From Mycolicibacter virginiensis (GTDB taxonomy: Bacteria; Actinomycetota; Actinomycetes; Mycobacteriales; Mycobacteriaceae), in the NCBI RefSeq assembly GCF_022374935.2, contig NZ_CP092430.2, forward strand, positions 558,001 through 622,000: a stretch of 64,000 bases of DNA. Reading direction: 5' to 3'. The stretch's first letter is position 1. Every line of letters begins with the position of its first letter. The notes beneath the pieces are model-generated. The model worked only from the letters and a program-made list of their open reading frames with translations, made no database searches and was not told the DNA's origin. Below, piece after piece: positions 1 through 15,584 of this stretch. The position numbers and the translations under genes are program-made.

Positions 1-1
1 G

Positions 2-388
2 GTTCGCATCTCCAACAACGGCGAGTTCATCCACGCCAACCCGGCCAGTGCGGGCGCGCAGGGAAACACCAACGTCACCAACGGCTGCATCAACTTGTCG
101 ACGGACGACGCCGAGCAGTACTTCCACAGCGCGATCTACGGCGACCCGGTCGAGGTGACCGGCAGCTCGATCGAGCTGTCCTACGCCGACGGCGATATCT
201 GGGACTGGGCCGTGGACTGGGACACCTGGGTCTCGATGTCGGCTTTGAAAGCGAACACGTCGAGTTCCGATCAGGCGCGGACCTCACTGCCCCGCACCGC
301 GCCGGCTACGCCGACCGACGCGCCGACGCTGTCGGGCACGCCCACGACGACGACGAGCTCGAGCCCGCCTAGTCAGCCCGGCGGTTAG
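2..388 (+). CDS. lprQ: L,D-transpeptidase, C-terminal part (LprQ/LdtMt5-like), cut by the left edge
   Basis: Open from the window edge to TAG at 386-388, so only about 128 C-terminal residues are visible. The segment [19 protein letters not shown] followed by INLS matches the end of the YkuD catalytic domain, with the nucleophilic Cys in NGCIN. It is followed by the family's short Trp-rich end ([10 protein letters not shown]) and a Thr/Pro/Ser-rich tail. These enzymes make 3-3 cross-links in mycobacterial peptidoglycan at the outer face of the membrane. The lprQ name rests on synteny: in M. tuberculosis Rv0483 precedes the convergent SDR Rv0484c, as here. The signal/lipobox and Ig-like domains lie outside the window and cannot be checked. 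Confidence 0.8.
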   Translation, partial: VRISNNGEFIHANPASAGAQGNTNVTNGCINLSTDDAEQYFHSAIYGDPVEVTGSSIELSYADGDIWDWAVDWDTWVSMSALKANTSSSDQARTSLPRTAPATPTDAPTLSGTPTTTTSSSPPSQPGG

Positions 389-424
389 GGAGGTTCGACG
401 AAGGAGAGCCGAAGCTGGACCGCC
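380..424 (+). repeat. Dispersed GGCGGTT...ACCGCC repeat, copy A
   Basis: About 45 bp beginning GGCGGTTAGGGAGG and ending GAAGCTGGACCGCC. It is the most diverged of seven copies in the window. It overlaps the stop codon of the L,D-transpeptidase gene and ends 4 nt before the stop of the convergent SDR. It could fold as a hairpin and may act as a shared terminator; that role is inferred. Confidence 0.75.
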
Positions 425-427
425 GAA

Positions 428-1189
428 TCAACTCCGGCGGTTAGCCCGGGTCGCCGATGCCTGGTCGCGTGGGCGGATGACGATCTGGTCGAGGTCCACG
501 TGTGGCGGCCGCGAGGCCACGAACCCGATCACCTCGGCGATGTCGGCCGCCGTCAGCGGAGTCAGGCCGGAATAGACGGCGTCAGCGCGGTCGCGGTCGC
601 CGTCGAAGCGCACCAGCGAGAACTCGGTGTCCACCATCCCGGGAGCGATTTCGGTGAGCCGCACCGGCTTTCCCAGCAATTCGCCGCGGAGTGTGCGGTG
701 CAGTGCGCTTTGGGCGTGCTTTGCCGAGGTGTAGCCGGCGCCGCCGTCGTAGATCTCAAACGCCGCGATCGAAGTCACGGTGACCACCAGGCCGTCCCCG
801 GACGCGACGAGCTTGGGCAACAGCGCGCGCGTCACCTGCAGGGTGCCCAACACATTGGTCTCCCACATCCAGCGCCAGTGCTCCAGGTCGGCCTGTTCCA
901 CCGACGCCAGGCCTTTGGCGCCGCCGGCGTTGTTGACCAGCACGTTTACCGAACCGCCGACCTGGTCGCAGGCCTGGGCCAGCGCGGTGACCGCGGCCGG
1001 ATCAGTGACGTCGGTCACTACGGCGGTGCCGCCGATCTCGTTGGCCAGCGCGGCGATCCGATCGGCGCGTCGGGCCGCCACGATTACATGAAAGCCTTGT
1101 CCGGCAAGGGTTCTCGCGGTCGCCTCGCCGATGCCTGAGCTAGCGCCGGTGACCACGGCAATGCGCTGATCGCGCGCAGAAGTCGTCAT
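428..1189 (-). CDS. Classical short-chain dehydrogenase/reductase (Rv0484c-like)
   Basis: 253 residues, the usual length of a classical SDR. The N-terminus carries the Rossmann signature TGASSGIGEA at about residues 15-24, then AARR as the cofactor-selecting region, NNAGG near residue 90, and a catalytic Ser plus YTSAKHA (YxxxK) near 155. It should be a cytosolic NAD(P)-dependent oxidoreductase; the substrate cannot be read from the sequence. The ATG at 1189 places the Rossmann motif at the normal distance. It is convergent with the L,D-transpeptidase gene and divergent from the polycysteine leader and ROK gene, as Rv0484c is in M. tuberculosis. Confidence 0.9.
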   Translation of the reverse strand: MTTSARDQRIAVVTGASSGIGEATARTLAGQGFHVIVAARRADRIAALANEIGGTAVVTDVTDPAAVTALAQACDQVGGSVNVLVNNAGGAKGLASVEQADLEHWRWMWETNVLGTLQVTRALLPKLVASGDGLVVTVTSIAAFEIYDGGAGYTSAKHAQSALHRTLRGELLGKPVRLTEIAPGMVDTEFSLVRFDGDRDRADAVYSGLTPLTAADIAEVIGFVASRPPHVDLDQIVIRPRDQASATRANRRS

Positions 1190-1212
1190 CGCGTCAACCT
1201 TAGTGATCGTGA

Positions 1213-1218
1213 TAGATT
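1213..1218 (+). promoter_or_regulatory. -10 box of a leaderless transcript
   Basis: TAGATT fits the mycobacterial TANNNT -10 hexamer and lies 7 nt before the ATG at 1226, so transcription would begin at or next to the A of that ATG. This is the spacing expected of a leaderless mRNA. No convincing -35 box is visible. Confidence 0.55.
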
Positions 1219-1225
1219 CTCAGCT

Positions 1226-1306
1226 ATGTCTCGCAGTGCCCGCTTTCTGACAGCGGTCTGTCTGGTCGCCCACGGCGCGTGTTGTCGCGCGTGTTGCTGC
1301 GCCTGA
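1226..1306 (+). CDS. Polycysteine leader peptide (26 aa uORF)
   Basis: ATG to TGA encodes 26 residues with Cys at position 12 and five more packed into the C-terminal ACCRACCCA. It has no Shine-Dalgarno but an ideally placed -10 box, so it is probably translated leaderless. Leaderless polycysteine short ORFs are known in mycobacteria as cysteine-responsive attenuators upstream of sulfur-metabolism operons: ribosomes stall at the Cys codons when charged tRNA-Cys is low and the downstream RNA structure changes. Here the downstream genes are the ROK regulator and mshA, which begins the pathway to the cysteine-containing thiol mycothiol, so the logic fits. Expression and function are inferred; the ORF itself is plain in the sequence. 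Confidence 0.7.
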   Translation: MSRSARFLTAVCLVAHGACCRACCCA

Positions 1307-1375
1307 CCTGCTGCGAGTAGCGCTCCTTAGGAGAATCCGCCGGGTCGTAGGCGTAAACGGCCCTCATTCGGATTT

Positions 1376-1390
1376 TTCTCCAGAGAAGGA
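1376..1390 (+). promoter_or_regulatory. Possible Shine-Dalgarno-masking hairpin before the ROK gene
   Basis: TTCTC (1376-1380), a CA spacer and GAGAA (1383-1387) form a 5-bp inverted repeat whose right arm overlaps the ribosome-binding site AGAAGGA of the GTG at 1397. If it folds it would hide the site, and ribosome behaviour on the upstream polycysteine ORF could modulate it. The stem is short and alternative folds were not computed. Confidence 0.3.
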
Positions 1391-1396
1391 CATCTC

Positions 1397-2680
1397 GTGC
1401 GCACTACCTCTCTCACCGCTCACCTGGCCAGCCACCGCAACGGTCGCCTCCGGTCCCACCCGCGCGTGGTAGCCCCGGCCCTGCAGCTCGCCGACAGCGC
1501 CGGCGCTGAGGTCTTCGCCGCGGTTCGCCAGCACGGGCCGGTCGCCCGTGAGGCCATTGCCGGCGCCACCTCGCTGAGCGTGGCCACGGTCAACCGCCAG
1601 GTCAGTGCGCTGCTGGAAGCCGGGCTGCTGCTGGAGCGCGCCGACTTGGCCACGTCCGGGGCGATCGGGCGGCCGCGTCGGCCGGTGGTGGTCAACCACG
1701 AACCGTTCCTCACCCTGGGCCTGCACATCGGGGCCAAGACCACCAGCATCGTGGCCACCGATCTGCTCGGCCGCACGCTCGACGTCGTCGAGACCCCTAC
1801 ACCGAACAATGGCGCGACGCCGGCGCTGGCGTCGCTGGCCGCCAGCGCGAGCCGGTATCTGACCCGCTGGCAGAAGCGCCGGCCGCTGTGGGTCGGGGTG
1901 GCCATTGGTGGTGCGGTGGATGGGGCCACCGGCCACGTGGACCACCCGCGCCTGGGCTGGACGGCAGCGCCGGTCGGACCGGTGCTGGCCGAAGAACTGG
2001 GCCTGCCCGTATCGGTGGCCTCCCACGTGGACGCGATGGCCGGGGCGGAACTGCTGTTCGGAGTGCGGCGGCCGACGGCGAACAGCACCACCAGCCTCTA
2101 CGTCTACGCCCGCGAAACGGTCGGCTACGCCCTGGTGATCGGCGGCCGGGTGCACAGCCCGGCCAGCGGTCCCGGCACCATCGCCGGTCTGCCGGTGTAC
2201 TCCGAACTGCTCGGGGGCTCCGGACATCTCGAGTCCACCGTCAGCGATGAGGCGGTGCTGGCCGCGGCTCGTCGGCTGCGGCTGCTGCCGGAGGGCAAGG
2301 GCGCCCTGTCGGCGGCGGTGACCACCTTGGTGCGCGAGGCGCGCGGCGGAGACGAGCGAGCGGCGGCATTGCTGACCGAGCGGGCTCGCGCGCTGGGCGA
2401 AGCGGTCGCCTTGTTGCGCGACGTACTCAACCCCGATGACCTGGTGGTCGGCGGCCAGGGTTTTACCGAGTACCCCGAGGGCATGGCCGAGGTGGAGCGG
2501 GCCTTCACGCAGCGCTCGGTGCTGTCGCCGCGCAGCATCCGTGTCACCGCGTTCGGCAACCGTGTTCAAGAGGCCGGCGCCGGCACGGTGTCATTGGGCG
2601 GGCTCTACGCCGACCCGGTCGGGGCGATGCGTCGTTCCCGCGGGCCGGTCGCCCGCGTGGTCCCGGAAGTGTCCGCCTGA
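1397..2680 (+). CDS. ROK-family transcriptional regulator (Rv0485-like)
   Basis: 427 residues from GTG 1397, which has AGAAGGA six bases upstream. An N-terminal winged HTH (about residues 35-95, [20 protein letters not shown]) is followed by a ROK sugar-kinase-like fold from about 110 ([19 protein letters not shown], then [10 protein letters not shown]). ROK regulators are usually repressors that sense sugars or phospho-sugars. The M. tuberculosis counterpart Rv0485 has been linked to control of a PE/PPE pair. mshA starts 22 nt downstream on the same strand, so the two are probably cotranscribed and both lie under the polycysteine leader. Confidence 0.92.
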   Translation: MRTTSLTAHLASHRNGRLRSHPRVVAPALQLADSAGAEVFAAVRQHGPVAREAIAGATSLSVATVNRQVSALLEAGLLLERADLATSGAIGRPRRPVVVNHEPFLTLGLHIGAKTTSIVATDLLGRTLDVVETPTPNNGATPALASLAASASRYLTRWQKRRPLWVGVAIGGAVDGATGHVDHPRLGWTAAPVGPVLAEELGLPVSVASHVDAMAGAELLFGVRRPTANSTTSLYVYARETVGYALVIGGRVHSPASGPGTIAGLPVYSELLGGSGHLESTVSDEAVLAAARRLRLLPEGKGALSAAVTTLVREARGGDERAAALLTERARALGEAVALLRDVLNPDDLVVGGQGFTEYPEGMAEVERAFTQRSVLSPRSIRVTAFGNRVQEAGAGTVSLGGLYADPVGAMRRSRGPVARVVPEVSA

Positions 2681-2702
2681 TCGCACCTGTAAAGATGGCT
2701 GG

Positions 2703-4049
2703 GTGGGCTATGGCGTCGGAGGGGTCGGAGGCAGCAGAGCCGATGTGCACCGGGTAGCGCTGCTGTCGGTACACACCTCGCCGCTGGCCCAGCCCGGCAC
2801 CGGCGATGCCGGCGGAATGAACGTCTACGTCCTGCAGAGCGCGCTGCATCTGGCGCGCCGCGGGGTGGCCGTCGAAGTGTTCACCCGCGCCACGTCGTCG
2901 ATCGACCCGCCGGTGCAACACGTCGCGCCCGGCGTGCTGGTCCGCAACGTGGTGGCCGGGCCGTTCGAAGGCCTCGACAAGAACGACCTGCCCACCCAGC
3001 TGTGCGCATTCGCTGCCGGGGTGCTGCGCGCCGAGGCCGCCCACGAGCCCGGCTACTACGACGTCGTGCATTCGCACTACTGGCTGTCGGGTCAGGTCGG
3101 CTGGCTGGCCGCGGATCGGTGGGCGGTGCCGCTGGTGCACACCGCGCACACCCTGGCGGGGGTGAAGAACGCCGCGCTGGCAGCCGGGGACGCCCCGGAA
3201 CCGCCGCTGCGCACGGTTGGCGAGCAGCAGGTCGTCGATGCCGCGGACCGGCTGATCGTCAACACCGACGACGAAGCACAGCAACTCGTCGCCCTGCACG
3301 AGGCGGACCCGCGCCGGATAGACGTGGCGCACCCGGGCGTCGACCTCGAGGTGTTTCAGCCCGGCGACAAGCTGGCAGCCCGGCAGGTGTTGGGGTTGTC
3401 GGCAGGTGAACCGATCGTGGCTTTTGTCGGCCGTATTCAGCCGCTCAAGGCGCCCGACATCCTGCTACGCGCGGCCGCGAAACTGCCCGGGGTACGTGTC
3501 GTGGTGGCCGGCGGACCGTCGGGCAGCAGCGGTCTGGCGGAACCGGGCGGCCTGGTTCGGCTGGCGGCCGAACTGGGTATCAGTGACCGGGTGACATTCC
3601 TGCCGCCGCAGTCCCGTGCGGATCTGGCGACGCTGTTCCAAGCCGCCGACCTGGTGGCCGTGCCGAGTTACTCCGAATCGTTCGGGCTGGTGGCCCTGGA
3701 GGCGCAAGCCTGTGGGACGCCGGTGGTCGCCGCCGCCGTCGGCGGGTTGCCGGTGGCGGTGCGCGACGGGGTCACCGGGCGACTGGTCGACGGGCACGGG
3801 ATCGAGGCGTGGGCAACGGCTCTCGACGAGCTGCTGCGGCTGGGTTCGGGTCCTCGCGGATGGGCGATGCGCCGGGCCGCCGTCAGCCACGCGGCGCAGT
3901 TCTCCTGGGAGCGCACCGTGGACGCCCAGTTGGCCAGCTACAGCCACGCGATCGAAGACTTCGCCGCGGCCCGGGCCGGGCGGATGCGGGTGCTCGGATC
4001 GGCGCGCCGGCCTCGCCGCTGGCCGACGCGGCGCGGGGCACGCGCGTGA
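2703..4049 (+). CDS. mshA: D-inositol-3-phosphate N-acetylglucosaminyltransferase, first step of mycothiol synthesis
   Basis: GT4/GT-B glycosyltransferase of 448 residues from GTG 2703. It transfers GlcNAc from UDP-GlcNAc to 1L-myo-inositol 1-phosphate, committing to mycothiol. The N-terminal [14 protein letters not shown] motif binds the acceptor, [12 protein letters not shown] is a typical core, [12 protein letters not shown] starts the C-terminal Rossmann domain, and [19 protein letters not shown] holds the EX7E donor motif. The reading frame is open further upstream, but that part overlaps the ROK gene in another frame and lacks MshA similarity. The first residues before [10 protein letters not shown] are shorter than in M. 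tuberculosis (480 aa). The stop overlaps the next start as GTGA. Confidence 0.95.
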   Translation: MGYGVGGVGGSRADVHRVALLSVHTSPLAQPGTGDAGGMNVYVLQSALHLARRGVAVEVFTRATSSIDPPVQHVAPGVLVRNVVAGPFEGLDKNDLPTQLCAFAAGVLRAEAAHEPGYYDVVHSHYWLSGQVGWLAADRWAVPLVHTAHTLAGVKNAALAAGDAPEPPLRTVGEQQVVDAADRLIVNTDDEAQQLVALHEADPRRIDVAHPGVDLEVFQPGDKLAARQVLGLSAGEPIVAFVGRIQPLKAPDILLRAAAKLPGVRVVVAGGPSGSSGLAEPGGLVRLAAELGISDRVTFLPPQSRADLATLFQAADLVAVPSYSESFGLVALEAQACGTPVVAAAVGGLPVAVRDGVTGRLVDGHGIEAWATALDELLRLGSGPRGWAMRRAAVSHAAQFSWERTVDAQLASYSHAIEDFAAARAGRMRVLGSARRPRRWPTRRGARA

Positions 4050-4567
4050 ACCGGCACGACGTCCAGGAGCTCATCGAGCGCACCCTGCAGGCCGCCGAGC
4101 TGACCTACTCGCCGACGCCTGGCTCCCACGGCGGGCTGCCGGGTCTGATCGTGGAACTGCCCGGCGAGCGCAAGCTCAAGACCAACACCATCCTCAGCAT
4201 CGGTGAGCACTCGGTGCGCGTCGAGGCGTTCGTCTGCCGCAAACCCGACGAGAACCACGCCGGGGTCTACCGGTATCTGCTCAAGCGCAACCGCCGGCTC
4301 TACGGGGTGGCCTACACGTTGGACAACCTCGGCGACATCTACCTGGTCGGCCGGATCTCGCTGACGTCGGTGACCGCCGAGGAAATCGACCGAGTGCTCG
4401 GGCAGGTGCTCGAGGCCGTCGACTTCGACTTCAATACGTTGCTGGAGTTGGGATTTGCCACCTCGATCCAGAAGGAATGGGAGTGGCGGGTGTCCACCGG
4501 GCAGTCGCTGAAGAACCTGCGGGCGTTCGAGCACCTGATCGACCGTGACGGTGACGACGCGGGTTGA
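4046..4567 (+). CDS. YbjN-domain protein (Rv0487-like)
   Basis: 173 residues from a GTG that overlaps the mshA stop (GTGA), a sign of translational coupling. It has no signal or membrane segments. The fold resembles the YbjN/type III secretion chaperone-like family: an N-terminal helix ([15 protein letters not shown]), a beta-rich centre ([31 protein letters not shown]) and a C-terminal amphipathic helix with an EW pair ([13 protein letters not shown]). Rv0487 holds the same position in M. tuberculosis. The molecular function is not established; cotranscription with mshA is the main clue. Confidence 0.87.
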   Translation: MNRHDVQELIERTLQAAELTYSPTPGSHGGLPGLIVELPGERKLKTNTILSIGEHSVRVEAFVCRKPDENHAGVYRYLLKRNRRLYGVAYTLDNLGDIYLVGRISLTSVTAEEIDRVLGQVLEAVDFDFNTLLELGFATSIQKEWEWRVSTGQSLKNLRAFEHLIDRDGDDAG

Positions 4568-4615
4568 GGTCCCGCGGGTGTTCACCGACGGCCTCGTAAC
4601 CTAGCCGGCCACCGA

Positions 4616-5362
4616 TCAGTGCAGGGTGACGTCGCGATTCGCGTTGGCTTCGATGCGGCGGGCGGCGACCGCCGCGGCGTCGGCGGGCATGCTGTTCGTC
4701 GGGTAATCCAGATGCCCGAACGGGATGCCGTCAGTGCCGTCGCAGACGGCGTCATTGTGAGCGCAGTACTCGCGGGTCTTGGCCGCATACAGCGGGCCGA
4801 CCCGGACCGGCGGCGCGTCGTAGCGCCGGATGAACGTCGCCGAGGGCTTCCCGAACAAGATCACCGCCGCGACGTGGTCGGCCACCACGTCGGGCATCGG
4901 TCGCGGCAGATCCGGCACCAGCTCGTCCGGTAACCCGGTCGGCACCGACTGCGCGGTCGCGTAACCGGTGACGGCCGCGCCCTGGGAGTAGCCGCCCAGG
5001 ACGATCTGGGTATCCGGGCAGTCCAGCGCTGTCCACTCGATGTGGCTGCCCTCGTCGCGGATCCCGGCGATCACGCTTCGGTCGAAATCGAGACCGCTGG
5101 AAAAACCGCTGGCGGCGGCGTAGTTGACCGGATACACCACCATCGACCGGTCGGTGAGCTTGGAGCGCAGGGCGTCGACGAATGCCTGCCCAACCTTGCC
5201 GACACCGGGCGGCTCCTCGCTGCCACGGGCGAAGACCACTTCGACGTCGGCGCACGGCGTGGCGTGCGCGGCCGGCGACGCCACGGTCATCGGTACGGCC
5301 GAAACCGTCAGCAGCGCGGCGGTGAGGAGGCGGGGGAGCGGCCGCAGGCGGGACACGTGCAC
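4616..5362 (-). CDS. Secreted cutinase-family serine esterase
   Basis: 248 residues from GTG 5362 ([13 protein letters not shown]), chosen because it gives a clean signal peptide ending near VASPAAHA; the open frame continues upstream but adds no conserved sequence. The mature part has the cutinase pattern: [17 protein letters not shown], nucleophile Ser in [10 protein letters not shown], two Cys pairs, DAVCDG for the catalytic Asp region and GHLDY for the His. Cutinase-like proteins (Culp) of mycobacteria hydrolyse ester lipids outside the cell. In M. tuberculosis this slot before gpm1 is held by Rv0488, a LysE-type transporter, so this is a local replacement. Divergent from gpmA with 76 nt between starts. 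Confidence 0.9.
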   Translation of the reverse strand: MHVSRLRPLPRLLTAALLTVSAVPMTVASPAAHATPCADVEVVFARGSEEPPGVGKVGQAFVDALRSKLTDRSMVVYPVNYAAASGFSSGLDFDRSVIAGIRDEGSHIEWTALDCPDTQIVLGGYSQGAAVTGYATAQSVPTGLPDELVPDLPRPMPDVVADHVAAVILFGKPSATFIRRYDAPPVRVGPLYAAKTREYCAHNDAVCDGTDGIPFGHLDYPTNSMPADAAAVAARRIEANANRDVTLH

Positions 5363-5438
5363 ACCACACCCCCGATCCCGGTTGACGGACCTTCCTTCGA
5401 CGGTAACCCCAATCGGCGCCCGTGAGACACTGACGCCC

Positions 5439-6188
5439 ATGTCTGACACTGCCACCCTGGTGCTCCTGCGCCACGGCGAAAGCGAATGGAACGCCAGCAA
5501 CCAGTTCACCGGCTGGATGGACGTCAACCTGACCGACAAGGGCCGCGCCGAGGCGGTCCGTGCCGGTGAGCTGCTGGTCGAGCACAACCTGCTGCCGGAC
5601 GTGCTCTACACCTCGCTGCTGCGCCGGGCGATCACCACCGCGAACCTGGCGCTGGACGCCGCCGACCGGCACTGGATCCCCGTGCACCGCACCTGGCGGC
5701 TCAACGAGCGCCACTACGGTGCGCTGCAGGGCCTGGACAAGGCCGCCACCAAGGCGCGCTACGGCGACGACCAGTTCATGACGTGGCGGCGCAGCTACGA
5801 CACCCCGCCGCCGCCCATCGAAGCCGGCAGCCGCTACAGCCAGGACACCGACCCCCGTTACGCCGACATCGGCGGCGGCCCGCTGACCGAGTGCCTGGCC
5901 GACGTGGTGGCGCGTTTCCTGCCGTACTTCACCGACGTCGTCATCCCGGACCTGCGGTGCGGCAAGACGGTGCTGATCGCGGCGCACGGCAACTCCCTGC
6001 GGGCGCTGGTCAAATACCTCGACGGCATGTCCGATGAGGAAGTCGTCGGGCTGAACATCCCGACCGGCATCCCGTTGCGGTACGACCTGGATGCCGACCT
6101 GCGCCCGAAGGTTGCCGGCGGTGTCTACCTGGACCCCGCGGCTGCCGCTGCCGGGGCTGCTGCGGTCGCCAGCCAGGGCGCCAAGTAG
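5439..6188 (+). CDS. gpmA: 2,3-bisphosphoglycerate-dependent phosphoglycerate mutase
   Basis: 249 residues, exactly the length of M. tuberculosis Gpm1 (Rv0489). The N-terminus has the phospho-histidine motif [12 protein letters not shown] (His12); the second catalytic histidine is in [10 protein letters not shown] (His183). [15 protein letters not shown] and [13 protein letters not shown] are typical of the dPGM group. It interconverts 3- and 2-phosphoglycerate in glycolysis and gluconeogenesis. ATG 5439 starts directly at the conserved region; longer frames upstream overlap the divergent cutinase gene. The C-terminus is Ala/Gly-rich. Confidence 0.97.
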   Translation: MSDTATLVLLRHGESEWNASNQFTGWMDVNLTDKGRAEAVRAGELLVEHNLLPDVLYTSLLRRAITTANLALDAADRHWIPVHRTWRLNERHYGALQGLDKAATKARYGDDQFMTWRRSYDTPPPPIEAGSRYSQDTDPRYADIGGGPLTECLADVVARFLPYFTDVVIPDLRCGKTVLIAAHGNSLRALVKYLDGMSDEEVVGLNIPTGIPLRYDLDADLRPKVAGGVYLDPAAAAAGAAAVASQGAK

Positions 6189-6306
6189 CGGTTTTGGGCC
6201 CGCCCAGTGTGAATGCCGGGTGGAGACCGGGTGAAATCTTCGCGTTGAATTCACATTCGGCGCACGTCACGGTCGAACGCTGGTCAGCTCACGGTGCGGG
6301 ACTGCG

Positions 6307-6312
6307 TACGAT
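6307..6312 (+). promoter_or_regulatory. Putative -10 box for a leaderless senX3 transcript
   Basis: TACGAT lies 6 nt before the GTG start of senX3 at 6319, and no Shine-Dalgarno is visible there. Upstream, between 6207 and 6256, GTGAA and TTCAC elements recur (GTGAATGCC, GGTGAAATC, TTGAATTCAC) and could be RegX3-type autoregulatory boxes. The assignment is tentative. Confidence 0.4.
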
Positions 6313-6318
6313 TTTGCC

Positions 6319-7500
6319 GTGGCTGCGACCTCGGCGCTGACGCTCGCTGCGGCGTCTGCGATTCCTGCGCTGGCGGCAGGCGTGGCGGCCGGCGTGTGGC
6401 TGTCGCCGCGACTGGCCGAGCGACGCCGCAAGGCGGCGACCGAGCGATCCGGGATCACCGTTGCCGAGATGCTGCAGCAGATCGTGTCGCACGCCTCGCT
6501 GGGCATCGCGGTCGTGGACTCCCACCGCGACGTCGTCTACCTCAACGAGCGCGCCACCGAGCTGGGACTGGTGCACGGCCGGTTGCTCGACGACGAGGCC
6601 TGGGCGGCCGCGCAACGCGCACTGGCCGGCGACGACGAAGTCGTCTTCGACTTGACGGTGGCCAAGCGGGCTCCCGGGGCCACCCGGTCGGATCTGTCCG
6701 CCGTGCGCGGCTACGCCCGGTTGCTGTCGGAAGAGGATCGCCGGTTCGCCGTGGTGATCGTCGACGACCAGTCCGAGCAGGCCCGCATGGAGGCCAGCCG
6801 GCGCGACTTCGTGGCCAACGTCAGCCATGAGCTGAAAACGCCGGTGGGGGCGATGGGGCTGCTCGCCGAGGCGCTGTTGGCGTCGGCTGATGACCCCGAG
6901 GCGGTGCGGCCGTTCGCCGAGCGGGTGTTGGTGGAGGCCAACCGGCTCGCCAGCATGATCGGTGAGCTGATCGAGCTGTCCCGGCTGCAGGGTGCCGACC
7001 CGCTGCCGGACCTGGGCGTCGTCGACGTCGACGCGGTGGTCAACGAGGCGATCTCGCGGCACAAGGTGGCCGCCGACAACGCCGAGATCACGATCACCAC
7101 CGATGCGCCGAGCGGGCTGCGGGTGCTGGGCGACGAACCACTGCTGGTCACCGCCCTGGCCAACCTGGTGTCCAATGCGATCGCCTACTCACCGCACGGT
7201 TCGCCGGTGTCGATCAGCCGGCGTCGTCGCGAGGGGTTCATCGAGATCGCCGTGACCGACCGCGGCATCGGTATTGCGCCCAAGGACCAGCAGCGCGTGT
7301 TCGAACGGTTCTTCCGCAGCGACAAGGCCCGCTCGCGGGCCACCGGGGGCACGGGTCTGGGATTGGCGATCGTCAAACACGTGGCGGCCAACCACAACGG
7401 CACCATCACGTTGTGGAGCCAGCCGGGCACCGGATCTACGTTTACCTTGGCGATTCCCGCATACCAAGGCAGTGTGGACCAGGAGAAGGACGAGCAGTGA
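6319..7500 (+). CDS. senX3: Sensor histidine kinase SenX3 (phosphate sensing)
   Basis: 393 residues. The N-terminus has a hydrophobic segment (about residues 2-25), then a PAS-like domain (about 45-145, [16 protein letters not shown]). The dimerisation/phosphoacceptor motif [12 protein letters not shown] carries His170. ATP-binding boxes follow: N box [12 protein letters not shown]1 DRGIGIAP and G2 [12 protein letters not shown]. It phosphorylates RegX3 and, through the Pst system, controls the phosphate starvation response. GTG 6319 matches the family N-terminus. regX3 begins 52 nt downstream; the MIRU repeats found at this junction in the M. tuberculosis complex are absent. Confidence 0.96.
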   Translation: MAATSALTLAAASAIPALAAGVAAGVWLSPRLAERRRKAATERSGITVAEMLQQIVSHASLGIAVVDSHRDVVYLNERATELGLVHGRLLDDEAWAAAQRALAGDDEVVFDLTVAKRAPGATRSDLSAVRGYARLLSEEDRRFAVVIVDDQSEQARMEASRRDFVANVSHELKTPVGAMGLLAEALLASADDPEAVRPFAERVLVEANRLASMIGELIELSRLQGADPLPDLGVVDVDAVVNEAISRHKVAADNAEITITTDAPSGLRVLGDEPLLVTALANLVSNAIAYSPHGSPVSISRRRREGFIEIAVTDRGIGIAPKDQQRVFERFFRSDKARSRATGGTGLGLAIVKHVAANHNGTITLWSQPGTGSTFTLAIPAYQGSVDQEKDEQ

Positions 7501-7552
7501 TGACACCCACTATCGATAACGCAGAGGGTAGCTACGGCGAAGGGCAGCGCTG

Positions 7553-8236
7553 ATGACACATGTCTTGATCGTTGAGGACGAGGAATCGCTCGCCGACCCG
7601 TTGGCATTTCTACTGCGTAAAGAAGGTTTCGAGGCCACCGTGGTCGGCGATGGCACCGCCGCTTTGGCCGAGTTCGACCGGGCCGGCGCCGACATCGTGC
7701 TGCTGGACCTGATGCTGCCGGGGATGTCGGGCACCGACGTCTGCAAACAGTTACGCGCGCGTTCCAGTGTGCCGGTGATTATGGTCACTGCCCGCGACAG
7801 CGAGATCGACAAGGTCGTCGGCCTGGAATTGGGCGCCGACGACTACGTGACCAAGCCGTATTCGGCCCGTGAGTTGATCGCCCGCATCCGGGCGGTGTTG
7901 CGCCGCGGCGGCGACGACGAGGGCGGCGTCGGCGAGGGCGTGTTGGAGTCCGGCCCGGTGCGCATGGACGTCGAACGGCATGTGGTGATGGTGAACGGCG
8001 AGCAGATTACCTTGCCGCTCAAGGAATTCGACCTGCTCGAATACCTGATGCGCAACACCGGCCGTGTGCTGACCCGCGGTCAGTTGATCGACCGGGTCTG
8101 GGGTGCGGATTACGTCGGCGACACCAAAACGCTGGATGTCCACGTCAAAAGACTTCGGTCCAAGATCGAGGCCGATCCAGCCAATCCAGTGCACCTGGTT
8201 ACCGTGCGTGGCCTCGGTTACAAGCTGGAGGGCTAA
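7553..8236 (+). CDS. regX3: Response regulator RegX3 (OmpR/PhoB family)
   Basis: 227 residues, identical in length to M. tuberculosis RegX3. The receiver domain (about 1-118) has the acidic pair EDEE, phosphoacceptor Asp52 in LLDLMLPGMSG, the switch Thr in MVTARD and Lys in VTKPYSARELI. The C-terminal winged helix (about 130-227) ends KRLRSKIEADP and VTVRGLGYKLEG, typical for DNA recognition and the wing. It activates phosphate-scavenging genes and represses or activates others after phosphorylation by SenX3. It is in one operon with senX3. Confidence 0.97.
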   Translation: MTHVLIVEDEESLADPLAFLLRKEGFEATVVGDGTAALAEFDRAGADIVLLDLMLPGMSGTDVCKQLRARSSVPVIMVTARDSEIDKVVGLELGADDYVTKPYSARELIARIRAVLRRGGDDEGGVGEGVLESGPVRMDVERHVVMVNGEQITLPLKEFDLLEYLMRNTGRVLTRGQLIDRVWGADYVGDTKTLDVHVKRLRSKIEADPANPVHLVTVRGLGYKLEG

Positions 8237-8243
8237 GCCTCTT

Positions 8244-8259
8244 GGGCCCTCTTGGGCCC
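8244..8259 (+). terminator. Possible regX3 terminator
   Basis: Two tandem CTTGGGCCCT units after the regX3 stop allow a 6-bp stem GGGCCC-TCTT-GGGCCC. There is no U-tract, which is usual in mycobacteria. The call is weak because each arm is self-complementary. Confidence 0.3.
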
Positions 8260-8342
8260 TCCCGGTAGCCCCTTGATGGGGTCTCCTAACTTGCTCGGCG
8301 GGGTCTTCGTCGCCGAAAATCACGGACTGGACGCCTGACTTC

Positions 8343-8361
8343 TTAAGGTAGCCTTAATCAA
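8343..8361 (+). promoter_or_regulatory. Iron-box-like (IdeR) element upstream of the PKS-NRPS genes
   Basis: TTAAGGTAGCCTTAATCAA matches the mycobacterial iron-box consensus TTAGGTTAGSCTAACCTAA at 13 of 19 positions by hand count. A second, partly overlapping AAGGTTGCCTA follows 15 nt after the first AAGGTAGCCTT, so paired dimers could bind. It sits 69 nt before the PKS ATG. The score is marginal and the assignment is an inference. Confidence 0.35.
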
Positions 8362-8429
8362 GGTTGCCTACGGAATCCTTGGGCCCCACCCAGAACCCTT
8401 CTTCGCCAGTAACACGGGAGACGCGATCG

Positions 8430-15580
<7,151 letters not shown>

Positions 15581-15584
<4 letters not shown>

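Noticed and set aside
2436..2702. Upstream in-frame extension of mshA into the ROK gene
   Set aside because: Translation of the extension is Arg/Ser/Ala noise overlapping conserved ROK codons; GTG 2703 or close by is enough for the MshA N-terminus.
5363..5587. 75-codon N-terminal extension of the cutinase
   Set aside because: It runs across the gpmA start and adds no conserved sequence. GTG 5362 gives a normal signal peptide.
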